Assembly (NCBI RefSeq): GCF_000265425.1
Contig: NC_018014.1
Coordinates: 3,534,001-3,598,000, forward strand
Direction of reading: 5' to 3'
DNA length: 64,000 bases
Source of the DNA: Terriglobus roseus DSM 18391
GTDB taxonomy: Bacteria; Acidobacteriota; Terriglobia; Terriglobales; Acidobacteriaceae
Made by a program: the position numbers and the translations under genes. The notes under the pieces are model-generated. The model worked only from the letters and a program-made list of their open reading frames with translations, ran no database searches and was not told the origin of the DNA. This document shows, in pieces, positions 18,739 through 28,147 of the stretch; position 1 is the stretch's first letter, and every line of letters starts with the position of its first letter.

Positions 18739-20262
18739 CTAGAGAGTCCTTAGAAAATCCAGGATGGATTGCTTGTCGACTTCCGGCAGCCTGTTAAAGC
18801 GGCTGACGGTCCCATTCGCCTCGGAGAAGCCGTACCTCGCGGAGTCGCGATCCTTCGCAGGGTTGTCGCCGCCGTCGAAGCCGGGAAAGGAGAAGTGATC
18901 CTGGATGGCAGTTGCCAGGTCCGAGGTCCGGCCGTCGTGCAGGAAGTAGATGCGCTGCCCAAGGCCCCAGAGAGGCGTAGTCCGAAACTCATCCGGTCCC
19001 GCGTTGCCCTGCACGATGTTGTCTGCCATCGTTGCGCCCATGTGGTGCACCAGCAGATCGGAGTATAGGTTTACGCTCTGTCCGCGGAGGGCCACCGTGT
19101 GAGCACCGATCTCATCCCACTGGCCAGAAGGGTTCGCCGTGCCTGGCGTCTGCATGGACGGGGTGTGGCAGAAGGAACAGCCGATATCCTTGAAGAGCTG
19201 CCTACCGCGCGATGCGGAGGCCGACATGGGTGCGGGCTGTGGAGCATCCACGAAGCGCATGAACTCTGTGAACATGAGCCAGGCGGGCATAATTTTGAGC
19301 GGGTTGTTGTAGGACACACCGTCGGTGCGTGGAACGTCGAAGGGCTCGTAGGCCTTGTTGCACTCCGAGTCTTCATTGCGGGAGATCGGGAAAAGATCGT
19401 TACTGATGCCCATTTCCACGTTGTAGGCTTCTCCGGCGAAGACGGTTAGTGAGGCGTTCTGCGCCTTCCATCCGAAGCGGCTGATCGTGCCGGTGTTCGG
19501 GTTGATGTTGGGTCGTCCCTCGATGCCGAGCGCCCGTTTTTCTTCCCGATCGGCACGCATATTGTCACGAATGGTCGAATCTTGAATCGATTCAATCAGC
19601 CCAAGTCCGAATAACTGCAGCGGGATGCGAAAGGCGAGGTTGCGTTCCCGCATTTCCTTGTCAAAGTCAGGCTGGCGGACCCGGCAGGAGGCCGGAATAT
19701 CTGATCTGCCGGCGAGCGTGAAGAGACTGTGAACGCCACCGTCTCGCGCACCGTCCCTACCAAACTTGAAACGCACTTCGCGGAAGGCGCCGTTGCGCTC
19801 TTCGAAACTGGGGACGATGTTGTTTGCGCCCATGCGGCCGGCGACTTCAAAGGCAGCGTTCTTCCGCTGGGCACTGCCACCGATGGCGGGCTGGGAGTGG
19901 CAGGTGAAGCACTGGTCCGCGTTGAAGACCGGTCCCATGCCCGCCGAGTTGATGAGCTTCTTCGGCGAGAACGGATTGCTTGGATCGGGATCGATCGGAA
20001 GCACACCCTGCGGTTGCTGCACGCAGGTGTCGCAGGTTCCCTCAAGCTCGGAGACTCGCAACAGACTCTCTGTGAAGAGAGCGATCTCGTTTTCGTTCAG
20101 GCCTGGAACCGGGTTGGGAATCGCGCTCTTCGGATTCGGACGTGGGCCGGGATCGCGTGCGCGAAATCCGGGTGGTGTGTGCTGTGCGAGTGCAAGTTTG
20201 CAGGGTACCGAGAACGAAAGCAGCAGGATTAGAGAAGGTAAAGCAGTGTAGACGGGCTTCAC
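18739..20262 (-). CDS. Exported di-heme oxidoreductase (DHOR/PF06537-like)
   Basis: A 507-residue exported c-type cytochrome. The start is the GTG at 20262, with AAGGAG 8 nt upstream. A Sec signal ends near LALAQ. Two heme-c sites are visible, CFTCH (residues 118-122) and CSFCH (362-366), about 240 residues apart, as in the di-heme oxidoreductase/MauG-like superfamily. A further CDTC (77-80) lacks the His and could be a disulfide. The C-terminal part holds LWGLGQRIYFLHDGR, typical of this family, where His/Arg lie near the second heme. It probably acts in periplasmic electron transfer or peroxide-type chemistry. Upstream lie phased CTTAG repeats shared with the gene at 23315-26062. Confidence 0.88.
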   Translation of the reverse strand: MKPVYTALPSLILLLSFSVPCKLALAQHTPPGFRARDPGPRPNPKSAIPNPVPGLNENEIALFTESLLRVSELEGTCDTCVQQPQGVLPIDPDPSNPFSPKKLINSAGMGPVFNADQCFTCHSQPAIGGSAQRKNAAFEVAGRMGANNIVPSFEERNGAFREVRFKFGRDGARDGGVHSLFTLAGRSDIPASCRVRQPDFDKEMRERNLAFRIPLQLFGLGLIESIQDSTIRDNMRADREEKRALGIEGRPNINPNTGTISRFGWKAQNASLTVFAGEAYNVEMGISNDLFPISRNEDSECNKAYEPFDVPRTDGVSYNNPLKIMPAWLMFTEFMRFVDAPQPAPMSASASRGRQLFKDIGCSFCHTPSMQTPGTANPSGQWDEIGAHTVALRGQSVNLYSDLLVHHMGATMADNIVQGNAGPDEFRTTPLWGLGQRIYFLHDGRTSDLATAIQDHFSFPGFDGGDNPAKDRDSARYGFSEANGTVSRFNRLPEVDKQSILDFLRTL

Positions 20263-20395
20263 GGGTCGATCTCCTTGGAATGGCCTCCGCGGGAGCACGT
20301 CCGAAGCAGGTGCACGTACGTAGCGCAAAGCAGGCACCTGGTGTTGTCGTGCGAGAGGGGTGCCTACACAATGCGCTGCCGGTGCTCGTTTGCGT

Positions 20396-20433
20396 CTTAG
20401 AAAAGCGCTGTGTTTGTCTTAGGTTTTTCTTAG
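20396..20433. promoter_or_regulatory. Phased CTTAG direct repeats upstream of the di-heme gene
   Basis: CTTAG occurs at 20396-20400, 20418-20422 and 20429-20433, i.e. start spacings of 22 and 11 bp (two turns and one turn). OmpR/PhoB-type winged-helix regulators bind direct repeats with 11-bp phasing, and such a regulator is encoded next door (20525-22879). It lies 134-171 bp upstream of the di-heme start. Confidence 0.5.
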
Positions 20434-20524
20434 TGACGCCATGTGACGGAAAGACATGACGTAAAGAAACGCAGTGCCCTCGGATGGCTACTGAACCGGA
20501 CGATGGCCTCGCTTTGTTTTCGAG

Positions 20525-22879
20525 TCACAGGACCCGAGATTGTTCCCGAGTTACTTGTTGCAGTATGGGGAGTCCGGCGTCGGCGCCGCTTAGGCGTTGG
20601 AGAAGCTTTTGGTAGTTAGCCCTCGCATCTTCCCGCTTTCCCTGCGCGACATAGGCTCTCGCAAGATTGATCTGAGCCAAATTCAGGAGCGGGTCACACA
20701 GCACAAGCCCGGGATGATCGACGATCTTCTGGAACTCCGCAGCCGCCTGCGGCGCCTTACCCATTGCAAGGAAAGACAGACCGCGAAGGTAGACAGCATT
20801 CAGGGGCAGGCTTACTTCAAACTGGGACGTAGGTTGAAGCAGATCAATCGCCTGCTGCGGCTGATTGTGGCCAAGGGCCAGCGCTGCCTGAATCGTGGGG
20901 AGATACTCGTAGCGGACAAGCGTGTCCTCCGGGAATCTCCGCCGGAGATCGGCGATGAGTCGTAGAGCTTCGTCATCGTGCTTCGTCATCGCGAGGACCA
21001 GAGCCGCAGAATATTCGACACTTCTTGCCGTCGATAGAAGCAAGGAGGCGCGCGCTTCTTTGACTGCCGCCTCGGGATAGCCATAGAGCACGTCTGTGGT
21101 CGCCTGAGCCACCGTGAGTTCGGCCTCTGTCTCCTGCCTTTGTCCACGCCGCGTGATTCCAACGGCCTGCTCCTGCAAAGGGCGCGCCTGCGTCATTTTC
21201 CCTGCTTGCGCCTGTGTCGCTGCGCGGTAGTGCAACAACCACGGATTCGTCGGTGCAGAATCCGATGCCCGCTTCATTGCGTTCTCATCCCCTTTTAGAA
21301 AAGCCATCCGGTAGGCAGTACTGACAAAGCCGGGCAGGAAGAGTTTTCTCTGCGCTGCCTGCTGAAGGATTTGCTCCGCTTCGCCGACACGATTGAGCGC
21401 GATCAGATTAACCGCGGCATTTCGATAGCCCACGACGAAATCCGGATCGACGGTCATCGAGTCGGTCGCCTCCTTCAGCGCCCGGTCGTATTGTCCATAC
21501 GCGGGATACACGATGGCCGAAAGAAAGGCCCTGGGATATACATCGCGTGGGTACATCTGAATCCACGCCTCGCAGGCGGCCTTCGCTTTTTCGAGATTCC
21601 CCGTGACTAGCAACTCGTACGAGACATCGATCGAGAGACGTTCGCGATAGCTTGCCCGCTCTCGCAATCCATAGGCCTTCTGAGTGCTCTGGATAGAAGC
21701 CGCTTCCTGCCCCAGGTCTGCGTACATCCGGCCCAGCCACACATGCGCTTCGGCGAACGCAGGATCGAGTTCCGTCGCCTGCTGAAACAACGGTACGGCG
21801 GCAGCGCTACCCTTTGTATTGAAGTTCCCGATGCCGCGACTGAAAGCCCGCAAAGCGTCTAAAGAGGGCGTCGTGGCTTCCGCGAGTGGTGTGTCGAGGT
21901 CATGGATCGTGCCGCTGGCTTCGCCGATTCGTGTGCGAAAACGCGTGGCGATCTGGCTAAGGGCGTTCAGCGCATCTTCTTTGCGTGCAACCTGAACCTG
22001 TTCCGCATCGAGCTGTTCGCCCGTGCTGCAGCGTCTGGCCTGCAGGCCAATGACATATTCTTTGCCCAGCCTGTGGATGGATCCGTTGAGTACGACCGTA
22101 CCAGCGATGCGTTGACAGACCTCACGAGCTGCTTCCGGTGTGAGTACGGCATCGGTGTGCAGGCCCATCATTTTGAGCGTGTTTCGTATCTGGCTGTCGC
22201 TGGCCAACCGCAGGACGGGTGATTGTTCCAACTGCACGAGCATGCCCTGACGAAGCGCATCGTCGAAGGCGTGATCCTCGGTCGTGTTGGTGAAGTCCGC
22301 GAGGACGATTGTGTCCTTCGTACTCAGGGACGCGCCCCGGCTCCGTCGCTGCACGAGGAAAGCCCCGAGGGCCACTGCGCCGAAGACAAAAGCAGTCAGG
22401 ATGCGTGTTGCTGTCTTTTGCTTCTTCGCGGCTCTGGACTCAGGTGCCTGAAGAGGAGCCACGGTGCTGGGTGCTGTTGACGGCGTTGGCTTGGCTACCG
22501 CATCGGATGCTCCGGGATCGGCAACGACAGTCGACGAGAGAACCGTCATTGCAGGGTCAGCGGACGAAGGCCTGATCTCGACTGGCGCGATGAAACGGTA
22601 ACCACGCGTCGGAATGGTCTCAATGTATCTGGGTGCGCGCGGATCGTCTTCCAGGTGTTTGCGGATGACGGCGATGGCGCGGGTGAGGGTCGTTTCCTCG
22701 ACGTAGGTGTCCTTCCACACTGCCTCCAGGAGTGTCTTCTTCTCCAGGAGTTTGCCCTGGCTGCCGACCAGAACGAGCAGCACTCGAAGCGCGCGCGGCT
22801 CGATCGCGATGCGCTGGCCGTCACGGCGGAGAGAGAATTCCTGTTCACTTAATTCAAACTTGTCAAAGCAATAAAACAA
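20525..22879 (-). CDS. Winged-helix (OmpR/CadC-type) transmembrane TPR regulator
   Basis: A 784-residue ToxR/CadC-like protein. I choose the TTG at 22879, with GAGAGG 5 nt upstream; the frame is open to 22924. Residues ~7-99 form an OmpR/PhoB-type winged helix (QGKLLEKKTLLEAVWKD, ending IPTRGYRFIAPVE). After a Pro/Ala/Ser-rich linker, one transmembrane helix lies at ~158-177. The periplasmic part starts with a domain containing TIVLADFTNTTEDHAFDDAL and continues into TPR repeats (about 350-780). This architecture is common in Acidobacteriota and is thought to link envelope sensing to DNA binding. Candidate targets are the two flanking genes that share CTTAG repeats (inference). Confidence 0.88.
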   Translation of the reverse strand: MFYCFDKFELSEQEFSLRRDGQRIAIEPRALRVLLVLVGSQGKLLEKKTLLEAVWKDTYVEETTLTRAIAVIRKHLEDDPRAPRYIETIPTRGYRFIAPVEIRPSSADPAMTVLSSTVVADPGASDAVAKPTPSTAPSTVAPLQAPESRAAKKQKTATRILTAFVFGAVALGAFLVQRRSRGASLSTKDTIVLADFTNTTEDHAFDDALRQGMLVQLEQSPVLRLASDSQIRNTLKMMGLHTDAVLTPEAAREVCQRIAGTVVLNGSIHRLGKEYVIGLQARRCSTGEQLDAEQVQVARKEDALNALSQIATRFRTRIGEASGTIHDLDTPLAEATTPSLDALRAFSRGIGNFNTKGSAAAVPLFQQATELDPAFAEAHVWLGRMYADLGQEAASIQSTQKAYGLRERASYRERLSIDVSYELLVTGNLEKAKAACEAWIQMYPRDVYPRAFLSAIVYPAYGQYDRALKEATDSMTVDPDFVVGYRNAAVNLIALNRVGEAEQILQQAAQRKLFLPGFVSTAYRMAFLKGDENAMKRASDSAPTNPWLLHYRAATQAQAGKMTQARPLQEQAVGITRRGQRQETEAELTVAQATTDVLYGYPEAAVKEARASLLLSTARSVEYSAALVLAMTKHDDEALRLIADLRRRFPEDTLVRYEYLPTIQAALALGHNQPQQAIDLLQPTSQFEVSLPLNAVYLRGLSFLAMGKAPQAAAEFQKIVDHPGLVLCDPLLNLAQINLARAYVAQGKREDARANYQKLLQRLSGADAGLPILQQVTREQSRVL

Positions 22880-22924
22880 GTAGACCTCTCGGGGATGAGG
22901 CAGGCGAAGAAATAGCGCACGCAA

Positions 22925-23267
22925 GTGTTGGCGGCAAGCAGTGACGGCTTCGGGTGTTCGCGACCAGCTTACTACTGCGCCGGGAATCTCCCTATTTCCT
23001 GTTGCGCCGTGCGTCTCGCCAGCTCAGATGTTCCTGCTCAGCGTCTCGCTGGCTCAGCAGCCTGGATCAGGTGACCTAGCGACTTATCGGCAATGAACCA
23101 AAGCTCGCCAGGGCACCGGGATACTATTAGAGGGCGCGGCAACACTAGCAGAAACGCTGCTGCGGCTCAGCCCGCCACGCCGCAATGAACGGCGTGATGA
23201 GGACACGTACAGCGATTAAGTACGGATAATCGGCTTTCCGCAACAATGCTCCGGGATCAAACACTTC
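22925..23267. other. Intergenic stretch upstream of the TPR regulator
   Basis: No gene is evident. It contains a 16-bp imperfect direct repeat (CGTCTCGCCAGCTCAG / CGTCTCGCTGGCTCAG, around 23008-23054, 30-bp period) about 130-175 bp upstream of the regulator's start, which may be an autoregulatory element. Confidence 0.4.
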
Positions 23268-23293
23268 AGCCGTGGTGTCGTCACACCACGGCT
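23268..23293 (-). terminator. Terminator after the IPT/propeller lipoprotein gene
   Basis: Perfect 10-bp stem (AGCCGTGGTG 23268-23277 / CACCACGGCT 23284-23293) with a 6-nt loop, about 22 nt beyond the stop of the minus-strand gene. Confidence 0.65.
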
Positions 23294-23314
23294 AGGTTTT
23301 CCCGATGCCGCTTT

Positions 23315-26062
23315 TCAGTAACCGGTCTGGGCCAGGTACACCTGTCCACCGCCCATGAATGCGACATAGTGACCGTCGGCACTGATAGATGGATAGATGA
23401 AGACAAGCTGTGTTGCCCCCACCACATTGTCAGGATCCGCCGACGCCTTGCTGGTAGACGGCGAACAGCCCGCCGGAGCGCCAAGGCAGGTATCGCGCAC
23501 CATTGGGGTTTCGGTGAAGGCACCTGCCGAGTTCCTGCCCTCCTGAATGTAAACGACGTAGCGTCCGTGTTCGCTGATGCTGCGGAATCCGATGAAGCTC
23601 CTGGAAGTGGCTGCTGGATCGGTGGCGAGAGTGGTGGAGGGTACGCAGCCTGAGGGGGCACCGACGCAGGTGTCGCGGACATAGACCCTGGGAGTGTTGG
23701 TCGAGACGCTTCCCGCAATCATGTGCGAATCGGTCGAACTGAAGACGACGTAGCGTCCGTCTTTGCTGAAGGAAGGTTCTTCCGACGCCAGGGCCTCATT
23801 GGCAAGGTTGCCGTCTCCTTCGGTGCCGTCCGCCCGGACGTCCATGGCCGTGTAAGTGATCGTGCAACCGGTGGGTGCGCCGATACAGGTGTCCTGCAGG
23901 AACAGATGCAGCGCTGTGCTGTACGTGGGAATGATGTCGTTCCCGGCGGTGCGGAAGAGGATATAGCGGCCGCCGCTGCTGATATCCGACTGGAAGGGTT
24001 GCCGGGGTGGCGTCGCGCCTGACCCAAGCGCTACGCGTGTCGAGCTGGGGGTGCATCCCGCCACGCCAGTACAGGTGTCACGCACAAAGATCGCCCGCGA
24101 GCTCGTGTTGTCGGGATTGGTGACGAGTGCCGAGAAGACGATGTATCTGCCGTCTGGACTCAATGCGGAGCAGCAGGAGCTTGGCGTTGCGAGGTTCGGG
24201 TCACCGGGGATGTAGTTGATGTGTGTGACAGACGGGCTGCAAGCCGAGGCTCCAATGCAGTTATCCCGGAGATCGATCCGGCGGAAGTCCGTCGCTTCGA
24301 ACAGGGCATATCGCGCGTTACTGCTCAGGACCAGATACCGGTACGCCCCATTTAAATAGAACGTTTCCGGATCCTGGGTAATTCGCGCAATCGAGGGCAC
24401 GCATCCCGCCGGCGCGGAACCGACACAGGTGTCCCGCAAGAAGCCATCCGTCTGCCGATTCGTATCGCCGGCGAAGATGTCCGTCGCATACGAGGCGAAC
24501 GTCACATAGCGGCCATCCTGACTCAAATTGGGTGGAGAGTTCCCCTGGTTCACATTTGAGTTCCCGCCGTTATAGCTAGTCGACAGAAGCTGCACGATCT
24601 TGCCGCTGACCGGGGCTGACACCGCGAAGGTCACTGCGTTGGAGAGACCGCCCTCGTTGGAGGGATTCTCCACCGTGATGGAGATGGTTGCAGCGGACGT
24701 AAGATTTGCAGCGGGTACAGCAGCCTCAAGTAGTGTGCCGTTCCGGACCGTCGTTGTCAGCGCCGTCCCGTTCCACTTCACAACGGAGCTGGCACTGAAG
24801 CCCGAGCCGTTGACGGTGAGCGTGGTGGCCGGAGCGCCCGCAACCACACCTGTCGGCGACAGAGACGAGATCACCGGTGCGGCCGGCGTAACGGTGAAGG
24901 ATAACGTGTTGGAAGCGGGTGCGGTCCCTTGAATTACGGACACCGTCACGCTCCCTGCGGCAGCCAGGTCTCCTGTTGTGATCGCCGCCCTTAGTTGGGT
25001 TGCGCTGACAAACGTCGTCGGCTTCGTCCCACCGTTGAAGGAGACGGCAGCTCCTGCGGTAAAGCCGGTTCCAATGACCGTCAGATCAAACCCGGCACTC
25101 CCCGCGCGCACGGATGTTGGGGAAAGCGACGCGAGCGAAGGAGCCGTGGCAACGACTGTGAAGGGTAACTGGTTGGTAGAACGAACGCCCGCCTGCACCA
25201 CGTCTACATTCGTCAATCCTGCCGAAGCAAGATCGGATGCTGGAACGGCAGCGGACAACTGGGTTGGGCTGACAAATGTCGTTGGACGGGCAGACCCAGC
25301 CCACGCGACCGTTGCTCCAGAGATGAAACCGGTGCCGTTGACTGTCAGGGTGACTGCGGCGCTGCCCGCTGTCGCGGTTGCGGGCGACAAGGACGTCAAC
25401 ACGGGACGTGCGGACGTGATGGTGAAGGCGAGGGTGCTCGACGTGTCTCCGGTATCGGTGTTGGCGACCGCAACCGCAGCGCTTCCCGGCGTCGCCAGGA
25501 AGCTGGCTGGGATGACTGCGGTCACCTGCGTCGCACTCACGACGGTGGTCGTGACGATCCGGCTGCCGTTCCAGACAACTTGCGAGCCCTGCCGGTAGCC
25601 TGTGCCGTTCACGGTCAGCGTGAAGCCGCTGCTGCCCGCGGCAGCCGAAGCTGGGCTGAGGGTCGTGACGGTGGGTAGGGGGAGAGTTGCGTTCACGGTG
25701 AAGGTCGAGGCTGACGACTTCTGGCCGTCGGGGTTCGCGATGACGATCTGCGCCGTGCCGGCAGCAGCCACATCGCTTGCCGCGATGGCCGCGCTGAGCT
25801 GCGTGGGGCTTGTGTAAGTGGTGGTTCGGCCGCTGCCGTTCCACTGCACAGCAGAGCCGGAGACGAAGCCGGACCCGGTCACGGTCAGAGAGAAACTTGC
25901 AGCACCCGCAGTGATCGTCGCAGGACTGAGCGACGAGATGCCTGGTGCCGCTGCGGCAGGCGTGGATTTGGCGGAGTCACCGCATCCGGCCACGATCGCA
26001 AGAGAAGCAAGGAGAAGGAGATAAAGATTCAAACGGAAGGGAGAGCGGCGCGCTGTGATCAT
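23315..26062 (-). CDS. Lipoprotein with five IPT/TIG domains and a PD40-type beta-propeller
   Basis: A 915-residue envelope protein. The N-terminus is a lipoprotein signal with lipobox AIVAGC (Cys27). Five IPT/TIG immunoglobulin-like repeats of about 92 residues follow, each with LSPxxxxAGxxxxxLTVxGxGF. The C-terminal half is a TolB/PD40-like propeller with repeated DGRYVxF motifs. Six propeller repeats carry a paired-Cys signature of the form RDTCxGAPxGCxPS, probably disulfides. Such proteins are usually surface-attached binding or adhesion proteins; no catalytic residue is evident. AAGGAA lies 10 nt before the ATG. Upstream CTTAG repeats are shared with the di-heme gene, suggesting common control. 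Confidence 0.85.
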   Translation of the reverse strand: MITARRSPFRLNLYLLLLASLAIVAGCGDSAKSTPAAAAPGISSLSPATITAGAASFSLTVTGSGFVSGSAVQWNGSGRTTTYTSPTQLSAAIAASDVAAAGTAQIVIANPDGQKSSASTFTVNATLPLPTVTTLSPASAAAGSSGFTLTVNGTGYRQGSQVVWNGSRIVTTTVVSATQVTAVIPASFLATPGSAAVAVANTDTGDTSSTLAFTITSARPVLTSLSPATATAGSAAVTLTVNGTGFISGATVAWAGSARPTTFVSPTQLSAAVPASDLASAGLTNVDVVQAGVRSTNQLPFTVVATAPSLASLSPTSVRAGSAGFDLTVIGTGFTAGAAVSFNGGTKPTTFVSATQLRAAITTGDLAAAGSVTVSVIQGTAPASNTLSFTVTPAAPVISSLSPTGVVAGAPATTLTVNGSGFSASSVVKWNGTALTTTVRNGTLLEAAVPAANLTSAATISITVENPSNEGGLSNAVTFAVSAPVSGKIVQLLSTSYNGGNSNVNQGNSPPNLSQDGRYVTFASYATDIFAGDTNRQTDGFLRDTCVGSAPAGCVPSIARITQDPETFYLNGAYRYLVLSSNARYALFEATDFRRIDLRDNCIGASACSPSVTHINYIPGDPNLATPSSCCSALSPDGRYIVFSALVTNPDNTSSRAIFVRDTCTGVAGCTPSSTRVALGSGATPPRQPFQSDISSGGRYILFRTAGNDIIPTYSTALHLFLQDTCIGAPTGCTITYTAMDVRADGTEGDGNLANEALASEEPSFSKDGRYVVFSSTDSHMIAGSVSTNTPRVYVRDTCVGAPSGCVPSTTLATDPAATSRSFIGFRSISEHGRYVVYIQEGRNSAGAFTETPMVRDTCLGAPAGCSPSTSKASADPDNVVGATQLVFIYPSISADGHYVAFMGGGQVYLAQTGY

Positions 26063-26225
26063 TTCTACTCATTCCTTGGAGGGCCCAGGGCGGGGGTACT
26101 AGAGGGGATACGGCACCGGTCGCACGGATCACTCAAAGGGTGACCCAGGGTCAAGCACCACACGGTTGAGTCAACGGCTCGGCTGTAGTGTGTCCGAGGC
26201 GACCGGTGATGTCTATGACCAGGCC

Positions 26226-26252
26226 CTTAGCCTTTTGTGATGTTTTCCTTAG
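26226..26252. promoter_or_regulatory. Phased CTTAG direct repeats upstream of the IPT lipoprotein gene
   Basis: CTTAG at 26226-26230 and 26248-26252, 22 bp apart, the same spacing and orientation relative to the gene as the element at 20396-20422. A degenerate CTTAC follows at 26266, out of phase. It lies 164-190 bp upstream of the lipoprotein start. Confidence 0.45.
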
Positions 26253-26356
26253 AGGAAGACATCGTCTTACGTCACGACGCTCCCCATAGGAGGCAGCAAA
26301 CGGTAGCGGAACTCCTGCAACGCATAGGGAGTCATGAATGCCGGTCAGACGATAAG

Positions 26357-26382
26357 GCGGGGTCGCCGCCTGGCGACCCCGC
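26357..26382. repeat. Strong GC-rich hairpin in the 26.1-26.6 kb gap
   Basis: Perfect 11-bp inverted repeat GCGGGGTCGCC/GGCGACCCCGC with a 4-nt loop. It lies about 220 nt from the GH39 stop and 295 nt upstream of the lipoprotein gene. It could be a second terminator for the GH39 operon or an isolated REP-like element. The remainder of 26063-26547 holds no gene I can support. Confidence 0.45.
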
Positions 26383-26547
26383 GTGAGACTTACGAGTCGG
26401 TAGATAGCCTATTGAATGCTGCCGGTTACGTGCCTCCAGCTGCTGACGAGATTGCCGTTGGTTGCCCCCGATCCAGCAGCGCCGCCCTAACTTCGGGTGA
26501 GCCTTCGCGAGATCAAGTGCTGTCTTGCTCTTTCGCCGCGAACGCAG

Positions 26548-26581
26548 CCAGGGCGAGAGGAACCTTGCCCTCTCGCCCTGG
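26548..26581 (-). terminator. Terminator of the receptor-isomerase-GH39 operon
   Basis: Perfect 13-bp inverted repeat (26548-26560 / 26569-26581, CCAGGGCGAGAGG/CCTCTCGCCCTGG) with an 8-nt loop, 20 nt after the GH39 stop codon. Confidence 0.65.
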
Positions 26582-26600
26582 GATCTGTCTTCAGCGCACC

Positions 26601-28094
26601 TCAATTCCCTAGTGTGACAATGGCCACTTCAAATGGCTCGAGAGAGAGCGTTGAACTGCTTGGGGTCGCAGTAGCAGGAGGCTTATCTCCAGTCGAGGGG
26701 GCGGTATAGGCGATGGATCGTACGGATGATCCCGCAGGGAGATTGACCGTCGCGGTGGTTTGACGCTTGTTGATGAGAAGGATCTTTCGGCCCTTCGCCG
26801 TGTCGAATGCCTGGGCCGCGATCGCGTGGTCACCGCCAGACGTTGAGACCAGCTTGTCGCCGGGACCAAGGTTGTCCAGGATCAGTTTCATGGTCCAGAA
26901 GCGCGCGTTGGGTTCCGAGGTGTTGTAGTTCATCATCGATACGCTGGGGTACTGCGTGGGATAGCCCACGAGCTGCGATTCGCCGATCACATCCACGCCG
27001 AACTTGGCAGCCTCTTCATAAAGATAGGCGTACATCGCGCTGGCAAGATTCCAGTAGAGCGGCGGTTCAGGCGGCATCTTCTCCCCATGGTTGCTCTTGT
27101 CATCATTGGCCAGAATTACGCCCAGTTCATCCAGATCAGTCTTCGTTGCGGGGGAAAGCTCATGCTTCAGCTGTTCGATGTAGCGCGCCGTATGCAGGAA
27201 GCCATCGGCCTGATCGAAGAAGGTGAACTGCATCGCATCGAAGGGCTCGTCTGCCGGTGGCGTCGCGTAAAAGTGATACGTCACGAAATCAATTGAAACT
27301 CCTGGTGCGTGGTTCTTTGGGTCCAGGAAGTAGCGGTACATCTCGCCGTGGGTAGCCGGTGCGGCGGAAGCGCACGCCATGAACTTGAGATCCGGATCAA
27401 CCTTGCGCATCTCGGCGGAGACGACGTCGTAGAACTTTGTGTACTCCTGCGGTGTCCAGTGGTGCTCGAAATCGATCTCGTTCAACAGCTCCCAATAAGC
27501 GAACTTGTAGTGGTACTTGCTGGCGTGGAACTTGCCGTTCTCGTCGGTGAAGCCACCCTTCTCATACCAGGAGAGCAGCCGTGCGTAGTACGCAGCTGCT
27601 TCCTTGTAAGTGGGATCTTTAATCTCCGTCCCCTGGGTGTAGTCCCAGTAGACCTGGTTCGGATCCTTCGGGTAGGTCACGGGCTTGTCGGTCTTCCACA
27701 TCCATGCGGGCATGGTGCTGAAGTTCATGATGACGCTGTGGCCGTTCTGCGCCTTCATCAGGTCTTCCACCATGGGGTCGAGTAGTGTGAAGTCCCACGA
27801 GGTCTTCTCGGGAGTCGGTGGCTCCAGCTCAGCGACACCCAGCCTTGGGTACGGCAACCACGGGACGTAGCGAACGTAATCAGCGCCCGCTGTCGCGATC
27901 GCTTTGAAGGTTCCGTCGTGCATCTTCGCTCCGCGCTCGAGCATAGGGTTCACTACGACCTGGTAGCTCGCTGTGGAACGCGACGTGGTGACTACCTTTC
28001 CCCAATCGATTTTCACGTTGACAGTGCTTTGCTGTGCAGATGCCAGCGCGGGCGAGAGGGCGAGGCCAAGCGCGAGAGTAAGGATTTGCTTCAT
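26601..28094 (-). CDS. Secreted GH39-like glycoside hydrolase
   Basis: A 497-residue exported enzyme. The start is the ATG at 28094, preceded by CGGAGG at 6 nt; the longer frame overlaps the isomerase gene. A signal peptide ends ALASAQ. The body is a clan GH-A TIM barrel with a likely acid/base Glu in YWELLNEID and a second Glu in DLDELGVIL as candidate nucleophile, followed by a small C-terminal beta domain (about 410-497). GH39 members cleave beta-xylosides, alpha-iduronides and some other glycosides with retention. It is the last gene of the receptor-isomerase operon. Family assignment is fairly good; substrate is open. Confidence 0.72.
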   Translation of the reverse strand: MKQILTLALGLALSPALASAQQSTVNVKIDWGKVVTTSRSTASYQVVVNPMLERGAKMHDGTFKAIATAGADYVRYVPWLPYPRLGVAELEPPTPEKTSWDFTLLDPMVEDLMKAQNGHSVIMNFSTMPAWMWKTDKPVTYPKDPNQVYWDYTQGTEIKDPTYKEAAAYYARLLSWYEKGGFTDENGKFHASKYHYKFAYWELLNEIDFEHHWTPQEYTKFYDVVSAEMRKVDPDLKFMACASAAPATHGEMYRYFLDPKNHAPGVSIDFVTYHFYATPPADEPFDAMQFTFFDQADGFLHTARYIEQLKHELSPATKTDLDELGVILANDDKSNHGEKMPPEPPLYWNLASAMYAYLYEEAAKFGVDVIGESQLVGYPTQYPSVSMMNYNTSEPNARFWTMKLILDNLGPGDKLVSTSGGDHAIAAQAFDTAKGRKILLINKRQTTATVNLPAGSSVRSIAYTAPSTGDKPPATATPSSSTLSLEPFEVAIVTLGN

Positions 28095-28147
28095 GTAGTT
28101 CCTCCGTTCGTGCACGGGAGCACACGACTGCTGATGATGTGTAGCGT

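Noticed and set aside
26334..26612. Small plus-strand gene at 26334-26612
   Set aside because: It spans two strong hairpins (26357-26382 and 26548-26581) and has no domain or good ribosome site.
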